From assembly GCF_900007165.1 (NCBI RefSeq), contig NZ_CYGY02000045.1:1-48161 (forward strand): a stretch of 48,161 nucleotides of DNA, read 5' to 3'. A model generated the notes under the pieces. That model did not search any database. It was not told the DNA's origin and saw only the letters and a program-made list of their open reading frames with translations. This DNA comes from Paraburkholderia piptadeniae (GTDB taxonomy: Bacteria > Pseudomonadota > Gammaproteobacteria > Burkholderiales > Burkholderiaceae). The position numbers were made by a program, and so were the translations under genes. Positions 40,513 through 48,161 of this stretch are shown here, in pieces; within the stretch, counting starts at the first letter, position 1, and each line of letters starts with the position of its first letter.

Positions 40513-41888
40513 GACGGCCTCCGCGTCAACGCGGCGCGCGCGGCGAGGTCATCGGCGAGGCGCGCCGCAATCGTCGCGACGCTGGGCAGCGCAATGTTCC
40601 GCGCGGGATGCAGCGGCACGACAACGGACGCATCGACGCGAAACAGATGCCCGTCGCTGTCGATACCCGGCGTAGCGACGGGAATGAACACGGTCTTCGC
40701 GCCGCGCGACGCGATCGACGATGCGAGCGTGGGCGCGCCGAGCACGACGACGGGCACATCGTCGCGCAGTTCGGCGGGCAGCGCATGCGGCTCGAAGCTC
40801 GCTATCCACAACAGCGCGTCCAGTTCGCCCGCCGCAAGCAGGCGCGCCATCCGATAGCGATACGGATCGTGATCGAGCGGCGGCGTGCCGGACAGCCGGT
40901 CGGGCTTCGACACGCGCGTGCGCAACGGAAAGCCCGACAGCCATGTGACCGCCTGATTGACGCTCAATGCGCCGTCCGCGCCGCCGAGCGTCAGCACGCC
41001 GGCGCGGCTCGTCCGGTTGATCGCCTTGACGATACGGTGCAGCGCTTCGATCGGCAGCGCCGCATGCGGATGCGGTAAAGCGGCGGGTTCGATCACGAAT
41101 GCCGTGTAGCGCGCCTCGTGTATGCGCGCCATCAGCGACGCAAGCTCGGTCGCGATGCCTGTGCCGTCTTCGAGCGCTTCGGGCTTGCGGCCTTCGGCGA
41201 TCGCCGACCACAGCGCGAGCACATCGTGCAGCGACGCGGCGGAAAGAATCGAACCGGCGCGCGCGTCGTCGAGGCGGCTCGCGACGGGATCGACTTCGCA
41301 GCCGACGAAGCGTATCTCGCGCTGCATCGCCGTGCCGCTCGCGATGCGCTCATAAAAGCGCGGATGCCGCGCGGCCGGCTCGCAGCCGAAGACGACGAGC
41401 AGGTCCGCGCGCGAGCGCACTTCCGAGAGAGTCGTGAAGAACGCGCCGCGATCCTGCAACGCGAGCGTCGCGGCCGTCATCGCGTCGCCCTGCAACGAAT
41501 CGACGATGGCGCCGCAGCCGGCCGCAAGCGCATAGAGCGCGCGCGTTCCCGCAATGTCCGTCGCGCAGCCGAACAGCGGGCGGCGCGATCGGGCGAGCAC
41601 CGTGACGGCTTCGTCGAGCGCGGCATCGAGCGATGCGGGCGTGCCGTCGATCGAAGGCGAGCACACGTTGTCGCTTGCGTCGTAGCGCGTCAGCGCGTGC
41701 GCGAGGCGCGGGCAATCGGTGAAAGGCGCCGTGAGCGTCCCGTCGTTGCCAGGATGGACCTCGATGTCGTCGCACAGCAGCGGGCAGAACGGGCAGGTCC
41801 AGTCGGTCGTCGCCGCGGGGAACGGCAATGGCCCATCGGCGGGCGAGGCCGCATTGGCATTCGTGACGTGGGAGTTGGACTCGTGCAT
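40509..41888 (-). CDS. fhcB: FhcB, formyltransferase/hydrolase complex subunit B
   Basis: This encodes 459 residues from ATG 41886-41888; an open frame reaches 42074 but the extra part is basic and unlike the family. It is homologous to the tungsten/molybdenum subunit of formylmethanofuran dehydrogenase, with WTCPFCPLLCDDIEV at the N-terminus and FGCEPAARHPRFYER, LTLGGADGALSVNQAVTWLSGFPLRT further on. In bacterial Fhc complexes this subunit has lost the metal-pterin dehydrogenase role and serves structurally. It is the first gene of the series fhcBADC, cytochrome b561, pqqBCDE and the response regulator. Confidence 0.93.
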   Translation of the reverse strand: MHESNSHVTNANAASPADGPLPFPAATTDWTCPFCPLLCDDIEVHPGNDGTLTAPFTDCPRLAHALTRYDASDNVCSPSIDGTPASLDAALDEAVTVLARSRRPLFGCATDIAGTRALYALAAGCGAIVDSLQGDAMTAATLALQDRGAFFTTLSEVRSRADLLVVFGCEPAARHPRFYERIASGTAMQREIRFVGCEVDPVASRLDDARAGSILSAASLHDVLALWSAIAEGRKPEALEDGTGIATELASLMARIHEARYTAFVIEPAALPHPHAALPIEALHRIVKAINRTSRAGVLTLGGADGALSVNQAVTWLSGFPLRTRVSKPDRLSGTPPLDHDPYRYRMARLLAAGELDALLWIASFEPHALPAELRDDVPVVVLGAPTLASSIASRGAKTVFIPVATPGIDSDGHLFRVDASVVVPLHPARNIALPSVATIAARLADDLAARAALTRRPS

Positions 41889-42267
41889 GAAGACCCGTTC
41901 AGCAAGGTCCGTGCCGATTTCCCGTATCCCGCGCGTCGTGCGCGCATGAGATGAGGGGCGGCTCGCGTGGCGCAACACGTGCGTGCGCGTTAGCGTTTTT
42001 CGCGGTGCTTGCCGATGGACCTTATGCGTCTCGCGCTTTTTGGCGTAGCGGCTCGAACGGTCGAACGCGAGCACATACGTTCAGCGAATGAAGCGGTTCC
42101 GCGTTTCGCGCGGCCTGCGGCGCGCAGCACAGTATGTGCTCCGCGCTGCAACAGTGTGTCACTTCGGGACACCACGGCGCGCAATGTGCAGACGACACAC
42201 GCCGTTGCTGCAACGCGGTCCGCGTGGCATGGATATTGTTTCGCGGTTCACGCCGAAGCGTCCGCGT
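41889..42267. promoter_or_regulatory. Leader/promoter region of the fhc-pqq gene series
   Basis: No gene is supported in this 379-bp stretch between the HisA-like gene and fhcB. It should hold the main promoter of the long minus-strand series, since no other gap upstream of fhcB is available. A short inverted repeat GTGTC-7 bp-GACAC lies near 42160-42175. No clear promoter boxes could be fixed. Confidence 0.35.
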
Positions 42268-43050
42268 TCACCGTGCGCGAGTTGCAAGCGTTTCGATGAG
42301 CCTGCCGTCATGAAGCGCCGATGCGACCAGCCATGCATCGGCGCCGCTGCGTGCCGCTGCATCGAGATCGCCGCGATGACGGATGCCGCCCGCGCCGATC
42401 AGCGTTCGCTGGCCTGCTTGTGCGCGGATCGCGTCGAAGGTGTCGAGGTCGGGGCCTGCATCGGCGCCGACCTGATCGAGCGTCATCACGATCACGCGCG
42501 AAGGCCATGTCGACGGCGAACGAAGCGCATCCGCGATGTCGGGGGCCGCGATCAGCTGGCCGCCGCGATGATCGAGCGACAGGATGGGCGCATGGCCGGC
42601 CGCTTCGGCTTCACGCAACGCGTCCGGCGAGCGCAGCGATTCGGAGCCGAACACGGGCACGATGCGCGCAATCGCCTCGCGCTCGAATGTGGAGCCGACA
42701 GCGGAAGCGATGCGCGCGAAGTGGTCGAGCATCGACGGGAAGTCGGCATAGCCGGCGTCGAGCCAGATTTCGAGCGGCGCGCGTTGCGGGTCACGCTGGC
42801 TGTGAGGATCGGCGAGGCTCGTGGCAAGTGTGGCGAGCGTCGATGGGTCGGCATCGCGTGACATGATCGCGCCCAGGTCGGCGACGTACAGTACACGCGC
42901 GCGGCTCGCGGCGAGCAGCGAGCGGGCGACGGCGAGCGGTTCGCTCGTCGCGCAAAGGGAAGACTGGATGGGCCGATAGTTCGCGCGGTCGCCGCGTATC
43001 GCGTGCACCGCGTGAGCGTCGAGCAGATCGAGTACCGGGATCACCTGCAT
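42268..43050 (-). CDS. HisA/HisF-family TIM-barrel protein of the C1 gene cluster
   Basis: This encodes 260 residues. The start MQVIPVLDLLDAHAVHAIRGDRANYRPI, the strand VLYVADLGAI, ILSLDHRGGQ and the late TLIGAGGIRHRGDLDAAARSGADAWLVASALH phosphate-binding segment match the HisA/HisF fold, including the two aspartates expected for an Amadori-type isomerase. A true hisA would sit with histidine genes; here it lies among tetrahydromethanopterin/methylofuran genes. HisA-like genes are known in methylotroph C1 clusters, probably in cofactor synthesis. The start codon is only 16 bp from that of the divergent mfnD-like gene. Confidence 0.82.
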   Translation of the reverse strand: MQVIPVLDLLDAHAVHAIRGDRANYRPIQSSLCATSEPLAVARSLLAASRARVLYVADLGAIMSRDADPSTLATLATSLADPHSQRDPQRAPLEIWLDAGYADFPSMLDHFARIASAVGSTFEREAIARIVPVFGSESLRSPDALREAEAAGHAPILSLDHRGGQLIAAPDIADALRSPSTWPSRVIVMTLDQVGADAGPDLDTFDAIRAQAGQRTLIGAGGIRHRGDLDAAARSGADAWLVASALHDGRLIETLATRAR

Positions 43051-43066
43051 GCGGAGACGTTCCTTG

Positions 43067-44113
43067 ATGAAGATCTGGGTTTATGAGTATCTCACCGGCG
43101 GCGGCATCGACCGGCAGTTCGTGGACAACAGCAGTCTCGCGGACCTGAGCGCGCTCGTCGTCGAAGGACGCATGATGCGCGATGCGATTGTCGGCGATCT
43201 GCGGCAGCTCGAAGGCGTGCAGGTGAGCTTCGCCAGTTCGCGCTTCGAAACCGTCGACGACGGCGTCGCGCATTGCCGCGCGAAACCCGGCGAAACGATG
43301 CTCGAATTCGTCGGGCGCGCCGCGCGCGAGCACGACTATGCGTGGATCGTCGCGCCGGAGTGCGACGGCCTGATGCTCGATCTCGCCGATGCCGTCGGTC
43401 CCCAGCGCTGGATCGGCTGCACGAAGGAAGCGATCGCGCTCGCATCGAGCAAGCGCGCGACGGCGCAGCGCCTCGCGTCGCGCGGCATCGCCGTGACGCC
43501 CGCACTCGAAGCCGCGCAGATCGACGCGCACACGCAGCGGCGCTGGGTCGTCAAGCCCGACGACGGCGCGGGTGGTCTCGATACGCATGTGTTCGACGAT
43601 GCGGACGGCGCGCGCGCCGAATATGCGGCGCGCTGCGCAGCGGGGCGCGACACGGTGCTTCAGGAATGGGTGGACGGCGATCCGCTGAGCGTGTCGCTGA
43701 TCTGCGATGGCTGCGATACATCGCGCACGACACTCGTCAGCATCAACCGTCAGCGCATCGGCGTCGCGGCGGCCGTGGCGGGGCATCCTGGGCGGGTCGT
43801 CGGCTTCGAAGGCGTGGAGATCGGCTGCATCGACCACCACGGCGCGCAAGGCCGCGCGCTCGATGCGCTCGCGCAGCAGGTCGCGGCCGCGTTGCCGGGG
43901 CTGCGCGGGTTCGCCGGGATCGACGTCGTGTGGCACCCGAGCCGTGGCCCTGTCGTCATCGAAGTGAATCCGCGCGCGACGGTCGCGTATGCGGGTCAGT
44001 CCGCGCGGCTGGGCCGTAATCTCGCGGCCGACGTGCTCGCGGCGCACGGCCTGTATGTCCGTGCCCGTCCTGCTGCCGACAACGCTCTCTTCACTTGCGG
44101 AACGGGAACATGA
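43067..44113 (+). CDS. mfnD: ATP-grasp ligase, MfnD-like (methylofuran synthesis)
   Basis: This encodes 348 residues from ATG 43067. It is an ATP-grasp protein: the central domain has WVVKPDDGAGGLDTHVF and QEWVDGDPLSVSLIC, and the metal-binding end is GIDVVWHPSRGPVVIEVNPRATVAY. MfnD joins glutamate to tyramine in methanofuran synthesis; bacterial methylofuran is built on tyrosine and carries glutamates, so a similar ligase is expected here. The C-terminal part is short. Its stop overlaps the next start (ATGA 44110-44113). Confidence 0.78.
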   Translation: MKIWVYEYLTGGGIDRQFVDNSSLADLSALVVEGRMMRDAIVGDLRQLEGVQVSFASSRFETVDDGVAHCRAKPGETMLEFVGRAAREHDYAWIVAPECDGLMLDLADAVGPQRWIGCTKEAIALASSKRATAQRLASRGIAVTPALEAAQIDAHTQRRWVVKPDDGAGGLDTHVFDDADGARAEYAARCAAGRDTVLQEWVDGDPLSVSLICDGCDTSRTTLVSINRQRIGVAAAVAGHPGRVVGFEGVEIGCIDHHGAQGRALDALAQQVAAALPGLRGFAGIDVVWHPSRGPVVIEVNPRATVAYAGQSARLGRNLAADVLAAHGLYVRARPAADNALFTCGTGT

Positions 44114-45219
44114 GCGCGTCCTCTGCTTCGAGAGAATTCGCGATCTTCGGCTGGGATGTCGGCGGCGCGCACGTGAAGGTGTCGCGCGTCGACGCGTCGG
44201 GTGCCGTCGCCGATATCGCGCAATGGGCCTGTCCGCTGTGGCAGGGGCTGGAACACCTGTATCGCGCGATCGACGATGTGGCGGCGCGCTGGCCCGATGC
44301 GTTTCACGCGCGCTCGCGCCATGCGGTGACGATGACGGGCGAGATGGTCGACCTGTTCGCGGACCGCGAGCACGGCGTGCGCGCGATCGTCGATGCGCTC
44401 GCCGCACGCATCGGCAACGCAACGGTTTTCTTTGCGGGCGCTTCTGGCTGGCTCGACGCCGCGTACAGCGTCACGCAATGGCGAGCGGTGGCATCGGCGA
44501 ACTGGCTCGCGACGGCGCAATACGTCGCGACGCGCATGCGCGACTGTGTGCTGATCGACATCGGCAGCACGACGACGGATATCGTGCCCGTCGTAGCCGG
44601 GCGCGTCGCGGCGCGCGGCTCCAACGATGCGGGCCGGCTCGCGACGGGCGAGCTCGCGTATCACGGCGTCGTGCGCACGCCGCTGTGCGGCATCGCGCAC
44701 CGGATCGCGTTTCGCGGCGAGACGACGGGCGTGATGAACGAATGGTTCGCGACGAGCGCCGACGTCTACCGGCTGACGGGCGAGCTATGGCCGCCGCACG
44801 ATCAGCATGCGAGCGCGGACAACGGTCCGAAGACGGTGGCCGCGAGTTGCGCGCGGCTCGCGCGGATGATCGGCCGCGACGCCGCCGATGCGCCCGAGCA
44901 CGAATGGCGCGAGTTCGCGTTGGCTTGGCGCGACGCGCAGTTGCAAGCGGTCGGCGCGAGTTTCGCGCAGGTGTGTGAAGCGCATCCGTCGTTGCACGGG
45001 GCGCCCATCGTCGGCGCGGGATGCGGGAGATTTCTGGCGGCGTCGCTGGCGCGTGCGAATGCGCGTGAATACGTGGACTTCGGCACGCTCGCGCGCACGG
45101 CGGCGAGCGCGCCAGAGCACGCCGCCGAATGGATCGCGACGTGCGCGCCGAGCGTGGCCGTCGCATTGCTGATGGCGAACGGGCTCGCGCAGCGGCGGGC
45201 GTCGACGCGCGCCGCGTGA
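44110..45219 (+). CDS. mfnF: MfnF-like hydantoinase/oxoprolinase-family protein
   Basis: This encodes 369 residues. The ASKHA-type nucleotide-binding blocks are visible as FGWDVGGAHVKVSRVD at the N-terminus and DCVLIDIGSTTTDIVPV in the middle, with ELAYHGVVRTPLCGIAHRI and IVGAGCGRFLAASLA later. This family is annotated in methylotrophs as an H4MPT-linked C1 transfer pathway protein. In methanogens MfnF couples the furan-methyl diphosphate to the tyramine-glutamate part of methanofuran. It is coupled to mfnD and followed by mfnE after 199 bp. Confidence 0.82.
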   Translation: MSASSASREFAIFGWDVGGAHVKVSRVDASGAVADIAQWACPLWQGLEHLYRAIDDVAARWPDAFHARSRHAVTMTGEMVDLFADREHGVRAIVDALAARIGNATVFFAGASGWLDAAYSVTQWRAVASANWLATAQYVATRMRDCVLIDIGSTTTDIVPVVAGRVAARGSNDAGRLATGELAYHGVVRTPLCGIAHRIAFRGETTGVMNEWFATSADVYRLTGELWPPHDQHASADNGPKTVAASCARLARMIGRDAADAPEHEWREFALAWRDAQLQAVGASFAQVCEAHPSLHGAPIVGAGCGRFLAASLARANAREYVDFGTLARTAASAPEHAAEWIATCAPSVAVALLMANGLAQRRASTRAA

Positions 45220-45418
45220 ATGTTTCCGCGAGCGTGCGCGGCTTTGCTGCATGTGCTGCGCATCGTAGCGCGACACGCGTGGCCGCATGCGGACTTCGCG
45301 GGATCGAACGGGTGACGCGTTGTGGGGCGCGGACGGGTATCAGCGGGGGCCATCGGCGGGGGGCCATCAGCGCGGCGCAAACGCCGCCGTGGAGTCGAAC
45401 GAGAGCGAGGTAACGGAC

Positions 45419-46009
45419 ATGTGGGTGGTGAAGATCGGGGGAAGCCTGAGTCACGACCCGTCGCTGCGGGACTGGCTCACGCAGCTTTGGGAAGTCGGCG
45501 GCGGGCGCGTCGTGATCGTGCCCGGCGGCGGGGACTTTGCGGACAGCGTGCGCGCGTATCAGCAGGAATGGCAATTCGACGATCTCGCCGCGCACAACAT
45601 GTGTCTGCTCGCGATGACGCAATACGCGCTTCTCATGCAGGCCGTCCTACCCGATCTCGTGCTCGCGACGAACGAGGAGCTGATCCGGCGCGCGTTGCGC
45701 AAGGGCAAGGTCGCCGTGTGGATGCCCGTGTGCCTGATGCGCGTCACACCCGATTCGATGACCAACTGGGACACGACGTCCGACAGCCTCGCCGCATGGC
45801 TGTCGACGACGCTGAACGCCGAGCGCCTGATGGTCGTCAAGTCGTGCCCCGTCGGCGAGGGCGTGCCGCTCGTCACGCTCGCGTCGAAGGGCGTGGTCGA
45901 TCCGAGCTTCGTCCACTACGTAAAAGAGGCGAACTACGAGGTCGAACTGTTCAGCAAGACGGATGTCGCGCTGGTGCGCGAGCGGCTGCTGAATGCGTCG
46001 GCGGTTTGA
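45419..46009 (+). CDS. mfnE: MfnE-like amino-acid-kinase-family protein
   Basis: This encodes 196 residues from ATG 45419, with AGCGAGG about 8 nt upstream. The kinase fold is shown by WVVKIGGSL at the N-terminus, VVIVPGGGDFADSVR and MVVKSCPVGEGV. It is shorter than aspartate or uridylate kinases and matches MfnE, which phosphorylates the aminomethyl-furan phosphate to a diphosphate. The last codons (NASAV) lie in a GC-rich segment that is duplicated directly downstream. Convergent with mfnB. Confidence 0.82.
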   Translation: MWVVKIGGSLSHDPSLRDWLTQLWEVGGGRVVIVPGGGDFADSVRAYQQEWQFDDLAAHNMCLLAMTQYALLMQAVLPDLVLATNEELIRRALRKGKVAVWMPVCLMRVTPDSMTNWDTTSDSLAAWLSTTLNAERLMVVKSCPVGEGVPLVTLASKGVVDPSFVHYVKEANYEVELFSKTDVALVRERLLNASAV

Positions 46010-46140
46010 GCGGTTTTGAGCGTGTGTGCCGGCGCTGCGGCGGTACGGTGCGCGTGCGCACGCATCACATTGCGTCGGCGGTTTGAGCGTCTGTGTCGGC
46101 GCCGCGCGGGTACGGCGCGCGTACGCATACGCATCACGTC
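45995..46140 (+). repeat. Imperfect tandem duplication at the end of mfnE
   Basis: Copy 1 (45995-46071) and copy 2 (46072-46140) both begin GCGTCGGCGGTTTGAGCG and continue with similar GC-rich sequence ending in ACGCATCAC. Copy 1 holds the last codons and stop of mfnE. Copy 2 reaches the mfnB stop on the other strand, so the duplication fills the whole gap between the convergent genes. Confidence 0.8.
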
Positions 46141-46837
46141 ACGCGGCAGCGCTCGGCGCGGCGTGATGAAGCGCGTCCGCCCATTGCGCGACGCGGCGCG
46201 GATCGAGCCGCGACGTGCGGCCGTTTTCGCAAAGCGCCGTGCGAAATCCGGCGACGTCGGGCGCGAGCGTGCGGATCTGATCGAGTTGCGGCCAGCCTAG
46301 CGAGCCCGCGATGCATGCCATCGCGCCCGATGCGCGTATCGTCGCGATGTAACGCGCGAGCGTCGCGCCGTCGATGCAGTCGAAAAGCGTGCGCCCCATC
46401 TTGCCTGCCGTATCGAAGACGATGCCTTCGAAGCCGAGTGTCGCCGCATGGTCGACGAGCGACGCATCGATACCGTCGTCGGACAGCAGCACGGGAAGCA
46501 CGGTCGCGTCCAGACCGGCGAGGTGCGTCAGACACGCGCGCGCATGCGGCCCCGGCATGACGCCGACTTTCACGAAGTCCACGCCTGCATCGCCGACTTC
46601 GGCGACGCGCGCCGCGATCGTGTCGAGCGCATCGGGCGGCAGGTCGCCGATCGTCGCGCTGATCGGCTTGACCGGGTAGCGCGCGCGCAGCGCATGCGCG
46701 ATGCGCCAGAGATCGTCGGTGCGCACGCCGCCCAGCGCGCCTTCGAGCGGTTCCTTCAGGTCGATCAGGTCGGCGCCGGCAGCGGCGGCGTCGAGCGCTT
46801 CTTCCGTCGAGCGAACGCTGGCGAGCAATGCGGTCAT
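46139..46837 (-). CDS. mfnB: MfnB-like (5-formylfuran-3-yl)methyl phosphate synthase
   Basis: This encodes 232 residues from ATG 46835-46837, with GGAGA 6 nt upstream. It matches the DUF556/MfnB family: LLASVRSTEEALDAAAAGADLIDLKEPLEGALGG at the start, PISATIGDLPPD, VDFVKVGVMPG and GIVFDTAGKMGRTLFD. The lysines in these segments correspond to the Schiff-base and general-acid lysines of MfnB. The enzyme makes the furan ring precursor from two molecules of glyceraldehyde 3-phosphate. It follows the DUF447 gene by 47 bp on the same strand. Confidence 0.88.
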   Translation of the reverse strand: MTALLASVRSTEEALDAAAAGADLIDLKEPLEGALGGVRTDDLWRIAHALRARYPVKPISATIGDLPPDALDTIAARVAEVGDAGVDFVKVGVMPGPHARACLTHLAGLDATVLPVLLSDDGIDASLVDHAATLGFEGIVFDTAGKMGRTLFDCIDGATLARYIATIRASGAMACIAGSLGWPQLDQIRTLAPDVAGFRTALCENGRTSRLDPRRVAQWADALHHAAPSAAA

Positions 46838-46884
46838 CGAAGTCTCCGAAAGGGCGATGCGGGGGCAATGCGTGGATGGCGGCA

Positions 46885-47502
46885 TCACGTCGTGCCGGCG
46901 TGCGACGGCGCGGGCGCGCTGCTTTTTCCCGACTCCGACGCGGTGCCTGTTGCGCGAAAGCGTTCGACGGCATCCGTGATCCATTGCCACGCGGTGAGTT
47001 CATCGGGGCCGGCCGTTTTGTCGATGGCGATCTGCAGATAGGCCATTTCGTGGTCGACCTTGTCGGCGGGCAGCATGAAGAGGCGGCTCACCAGAATCGC
47101 GCCTTCGACGACGGCCGCCTGCGCGCGGTTGAAGCCGCCGAACGGCGCGTGCGTTTCGCTGTGCACGCAACGCATGTGCAGCACGGGGCGTTGCGGATCG
47201 TCGGTCATGTGGTCGAGCAGCAACTCGGTGTGCGCGAGCGATTGCTGCAGCCGCACACTGGCGACGCGGCTCGCGGCGCGGATCGGCCAGTCGCGCTGCG
47301 CGCCCGTCACGCAGCCTGCGAAGACGCGCACGTCGGTCGTGAAGTTGATGACGGCGGCGTGGGTTTCGAGGATGTTGTCGAGCGTTTTCGACGGTCTGAA
47401 CGGGGCCAGGATCGCGAGTCCATGCTCGAAGCGCACACCCATCGGCGCCACGTGGGGGTGGCCGTTGCTTGCCGCTGTCGTGATTACTGTTTCATGGATC
47501 AT
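46885..47502 (-). CDS. DUF447 protein, flavin-type split-barrel pattern
   Basis: This encodes 205 residues. MIHETVITTAASNGHPHVAPMGVRF and ILAPFRPSKTLDNILETHAAVINFTTDVRVFAGCVTG resemble the split beta-barrel of flavin-binding oxidoreductases; the C-terminal half with NRAQAAVVEGAILVSRLFMLP is the DUF447 extension. Such genes occur in tetrahydromethanopterin gene clusters of archaea and methylotrophs. A role in pterin or furan cofactor synthesis is likely from context, but the reaction is not established to my knowledge. It is the first gene of a two-gene unit with mfnB. Confidence 0.8.
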   Translation of the reverse strand: MIHETVITTAASNGHPHVAPMGVRFEHGLAILAPFRPSKTLDNILETHAAVINFTTDVRVFAGCVTGAQRDWPIRAASRVASVRLQQSLAHTELLLDHMTDDPQRPVLHMRCVHSETHAPFGGFNRAQAAVVEGAILVSRLFMLPADKVDHEMAYLQIAIDKTAGPDELTAWQWITDAVERFRATGTASESGKSSAPAPSHAGTT

Positions 47503-47671
47503 GGATGTGGCCTTCTCTTCTTCTCTGTCTGCGACGCTGTTTGCTTTTTGGGCTTACCGCCGGCATCCGCGGTTTGTGTCTGCGACGGCCTTTTATTGTG
47601 GTGTTTTTGCCCTTGCGTTGGCATCCGCGATGCGCCTCGCGGCGCGGGCGTTGCCCCTGTGCGGGGCGGCA
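47503..47671. other. Intergenic sequence upstream of the DUF447 gene
   Basis: No gene is supported. The segment is relatively T-rich on the plus strand (CTTCTCTTCTTCTCTGTCTGC) and should contain the promoter for the DUF447-mfnB unit. It leads into the repeat structure that begins at 47672. Confidence 0.4.
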
Positions 47672-47705
47672 CCTACTTTTCTTTGCAGCGGCAAAGAAAA
47701 GTAGG
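47672..47705. repeat. Perfect 15-bp inverted repeat hairpin
   Basis: CCTACTTTTCTTTGC (47672-47686) and GCAAAGAAAAGTAGG (47691-47705) are exact reverse complements with a 4-bp loop. This A/T-rich hairpin resembles a repetitive intergenic sequence often seen in Burkholderia genomes, and may also end transcripts. Confidence 0.85.
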
Positions 47706-47720
47706 CAAAAGAAAGCCGCT

Positions 47721-48161
47721 CACACCGCCAGTCCTTGACCTTTACCCACGGGCTCTCAACGTCCCCACCGTTCGCACGGCAGCACACCGGTCCATTTGCG
47801 TTGCCAACGCGCTGATCAAATGCCTCACCTGCATCATGCATCCGAACTGCGGCCCACGACATCGAATATTCCCAAGCCCCTTTGCGGCAAACTGTGTGTA
47901 GGTCTTCGCACCGCACGGGACACCCTCGCTACGCGATGCGGCTACAAGTGCGGTGTCCTGTACGACACAGCAACCTCATTCACTACCGAAATGGGGCGCT
48001 GAAACATTCGATACCCTTAGACCTGCCACACGCGCGTGAAGCGGGTGAGGCGGGTGAGGCGTTTAGCCAGGGCGTTGGCAGCCGACATAGGCAAGCACAT
48101 TGCCGCGCGAAACACGGGGACGTTGAGAGCCCGTGGGTAATGGTCAAGTATTGGCGGTGTG
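47721..48161. repeat. Element with 46-bp inverted arms, reaching the window edge
   Basis: The left arm 47721-47766 begins CACACCGCCAGTCCTTGACC. Its reverse complement recurs at 48116-48161 with about three mismatches and runs into the window edge. The 349-bp interior has no convincing gene but holds GGTCTTCGCACCGCACGGGA and related shorter inverted segments near 47895-47965. It looks like a non-autonomous or intergenic repeat rather than a transposase-coding element. Confidence 0.75.

Noticed and set aside
42268..43050. Annotating this gene as histidine-biosynthesis hisA
   Set aside because: No other histidine genes are near, and its neighbours are all C1-cofactor genes.

Overview
The window is high-GC DNA from a beta-proteobacterium, most likely a Paraburkholderia or close Burkholderiaceae relative. 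This rests on the GC-rich codon use, a DUF4148 secreted peptide, a TonB receptor, and a tetrahydromethanopterin/methylofuran C1 module next to PQQ genes. No rRNA, tRNA, CRISPR array or complete insertion sequence was seen.

Region 1 (1-4.4 kb) holds the end of an amino-acid permease, then two tandem DUF190 genes bracketed by two fluoride riboswitches. No crcB or fluoride-specific CLC gene is present, and the second riboswitch has no recognisable target. A small ribbon-helix-helix regulator, a hypothetical protein with a thioredoxin-like pattern and a DUF1275 membrane protein follow on the minus strand. Region 2 (4.4-11.6 kb) is a six-gene operon, hyfB-C-E-F-G-I, for a membrane complex related to hydrogenase-4 and complex I. 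Its large subunit lacks the cysteines that bind the [NiFe] centre, and no ferredoxin-like or formate dehydrogenase subunit is encoded.

Region 3 (11.6-20.9 kb) carries a zinc alcohol dehydrogenase, a methionine-rich small protein, an operon for the E1 alpha, E1 beta and E2 subunits of a 2-oxoacid dehydrogenase ending in a strong terminator, a methyltransferase, an HtrA-type protease and a ChrA transporter. Region 4 (21.0-27.9 kb) has a REC-like/LuxR-HTH/cyclic-nucleotide-binding regulator. It is followed by a three-gene unit encoding a class III nucleotide cyclase with TPRs, a PAP2/vanadium-haloperoxidase-like protein with a Gly-Ala-rich N-terminus, and a cytoplasmic subtilase, closed by a perfect 11-bp terminator hairpin. 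This is the best candidate for an undescribed system.

Region 5 (28-47.5 kb) is a C1/PQQ block. A TonB receptor is divergent from a sensor kinase. On the minus strand fhcB-fhcA-fhcD-fhcC, cytochrome b561, pqqB-C-D-E and a response regulator form a tightly packed series with many ATGA overlaps, which looks like one 9.6-kb operon. It joins the formyltransferase/hydrolase complex of formaldehyde oxidation to biosynthesis of the cofactor of PQQ alcohol dehydrogenases. The kinase gene runs into the regulator from the opposite strand with a 70-bp overlap. Beyond it lie homologues of methanofuran biosynthesis genes (mfnD, mfnF, mfnE, mfnB), a HisA-like gene and a DUF447 gene. A canonical pqqA was not found. 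The window ends inside a repeat structure with 46-bp inverted arms.
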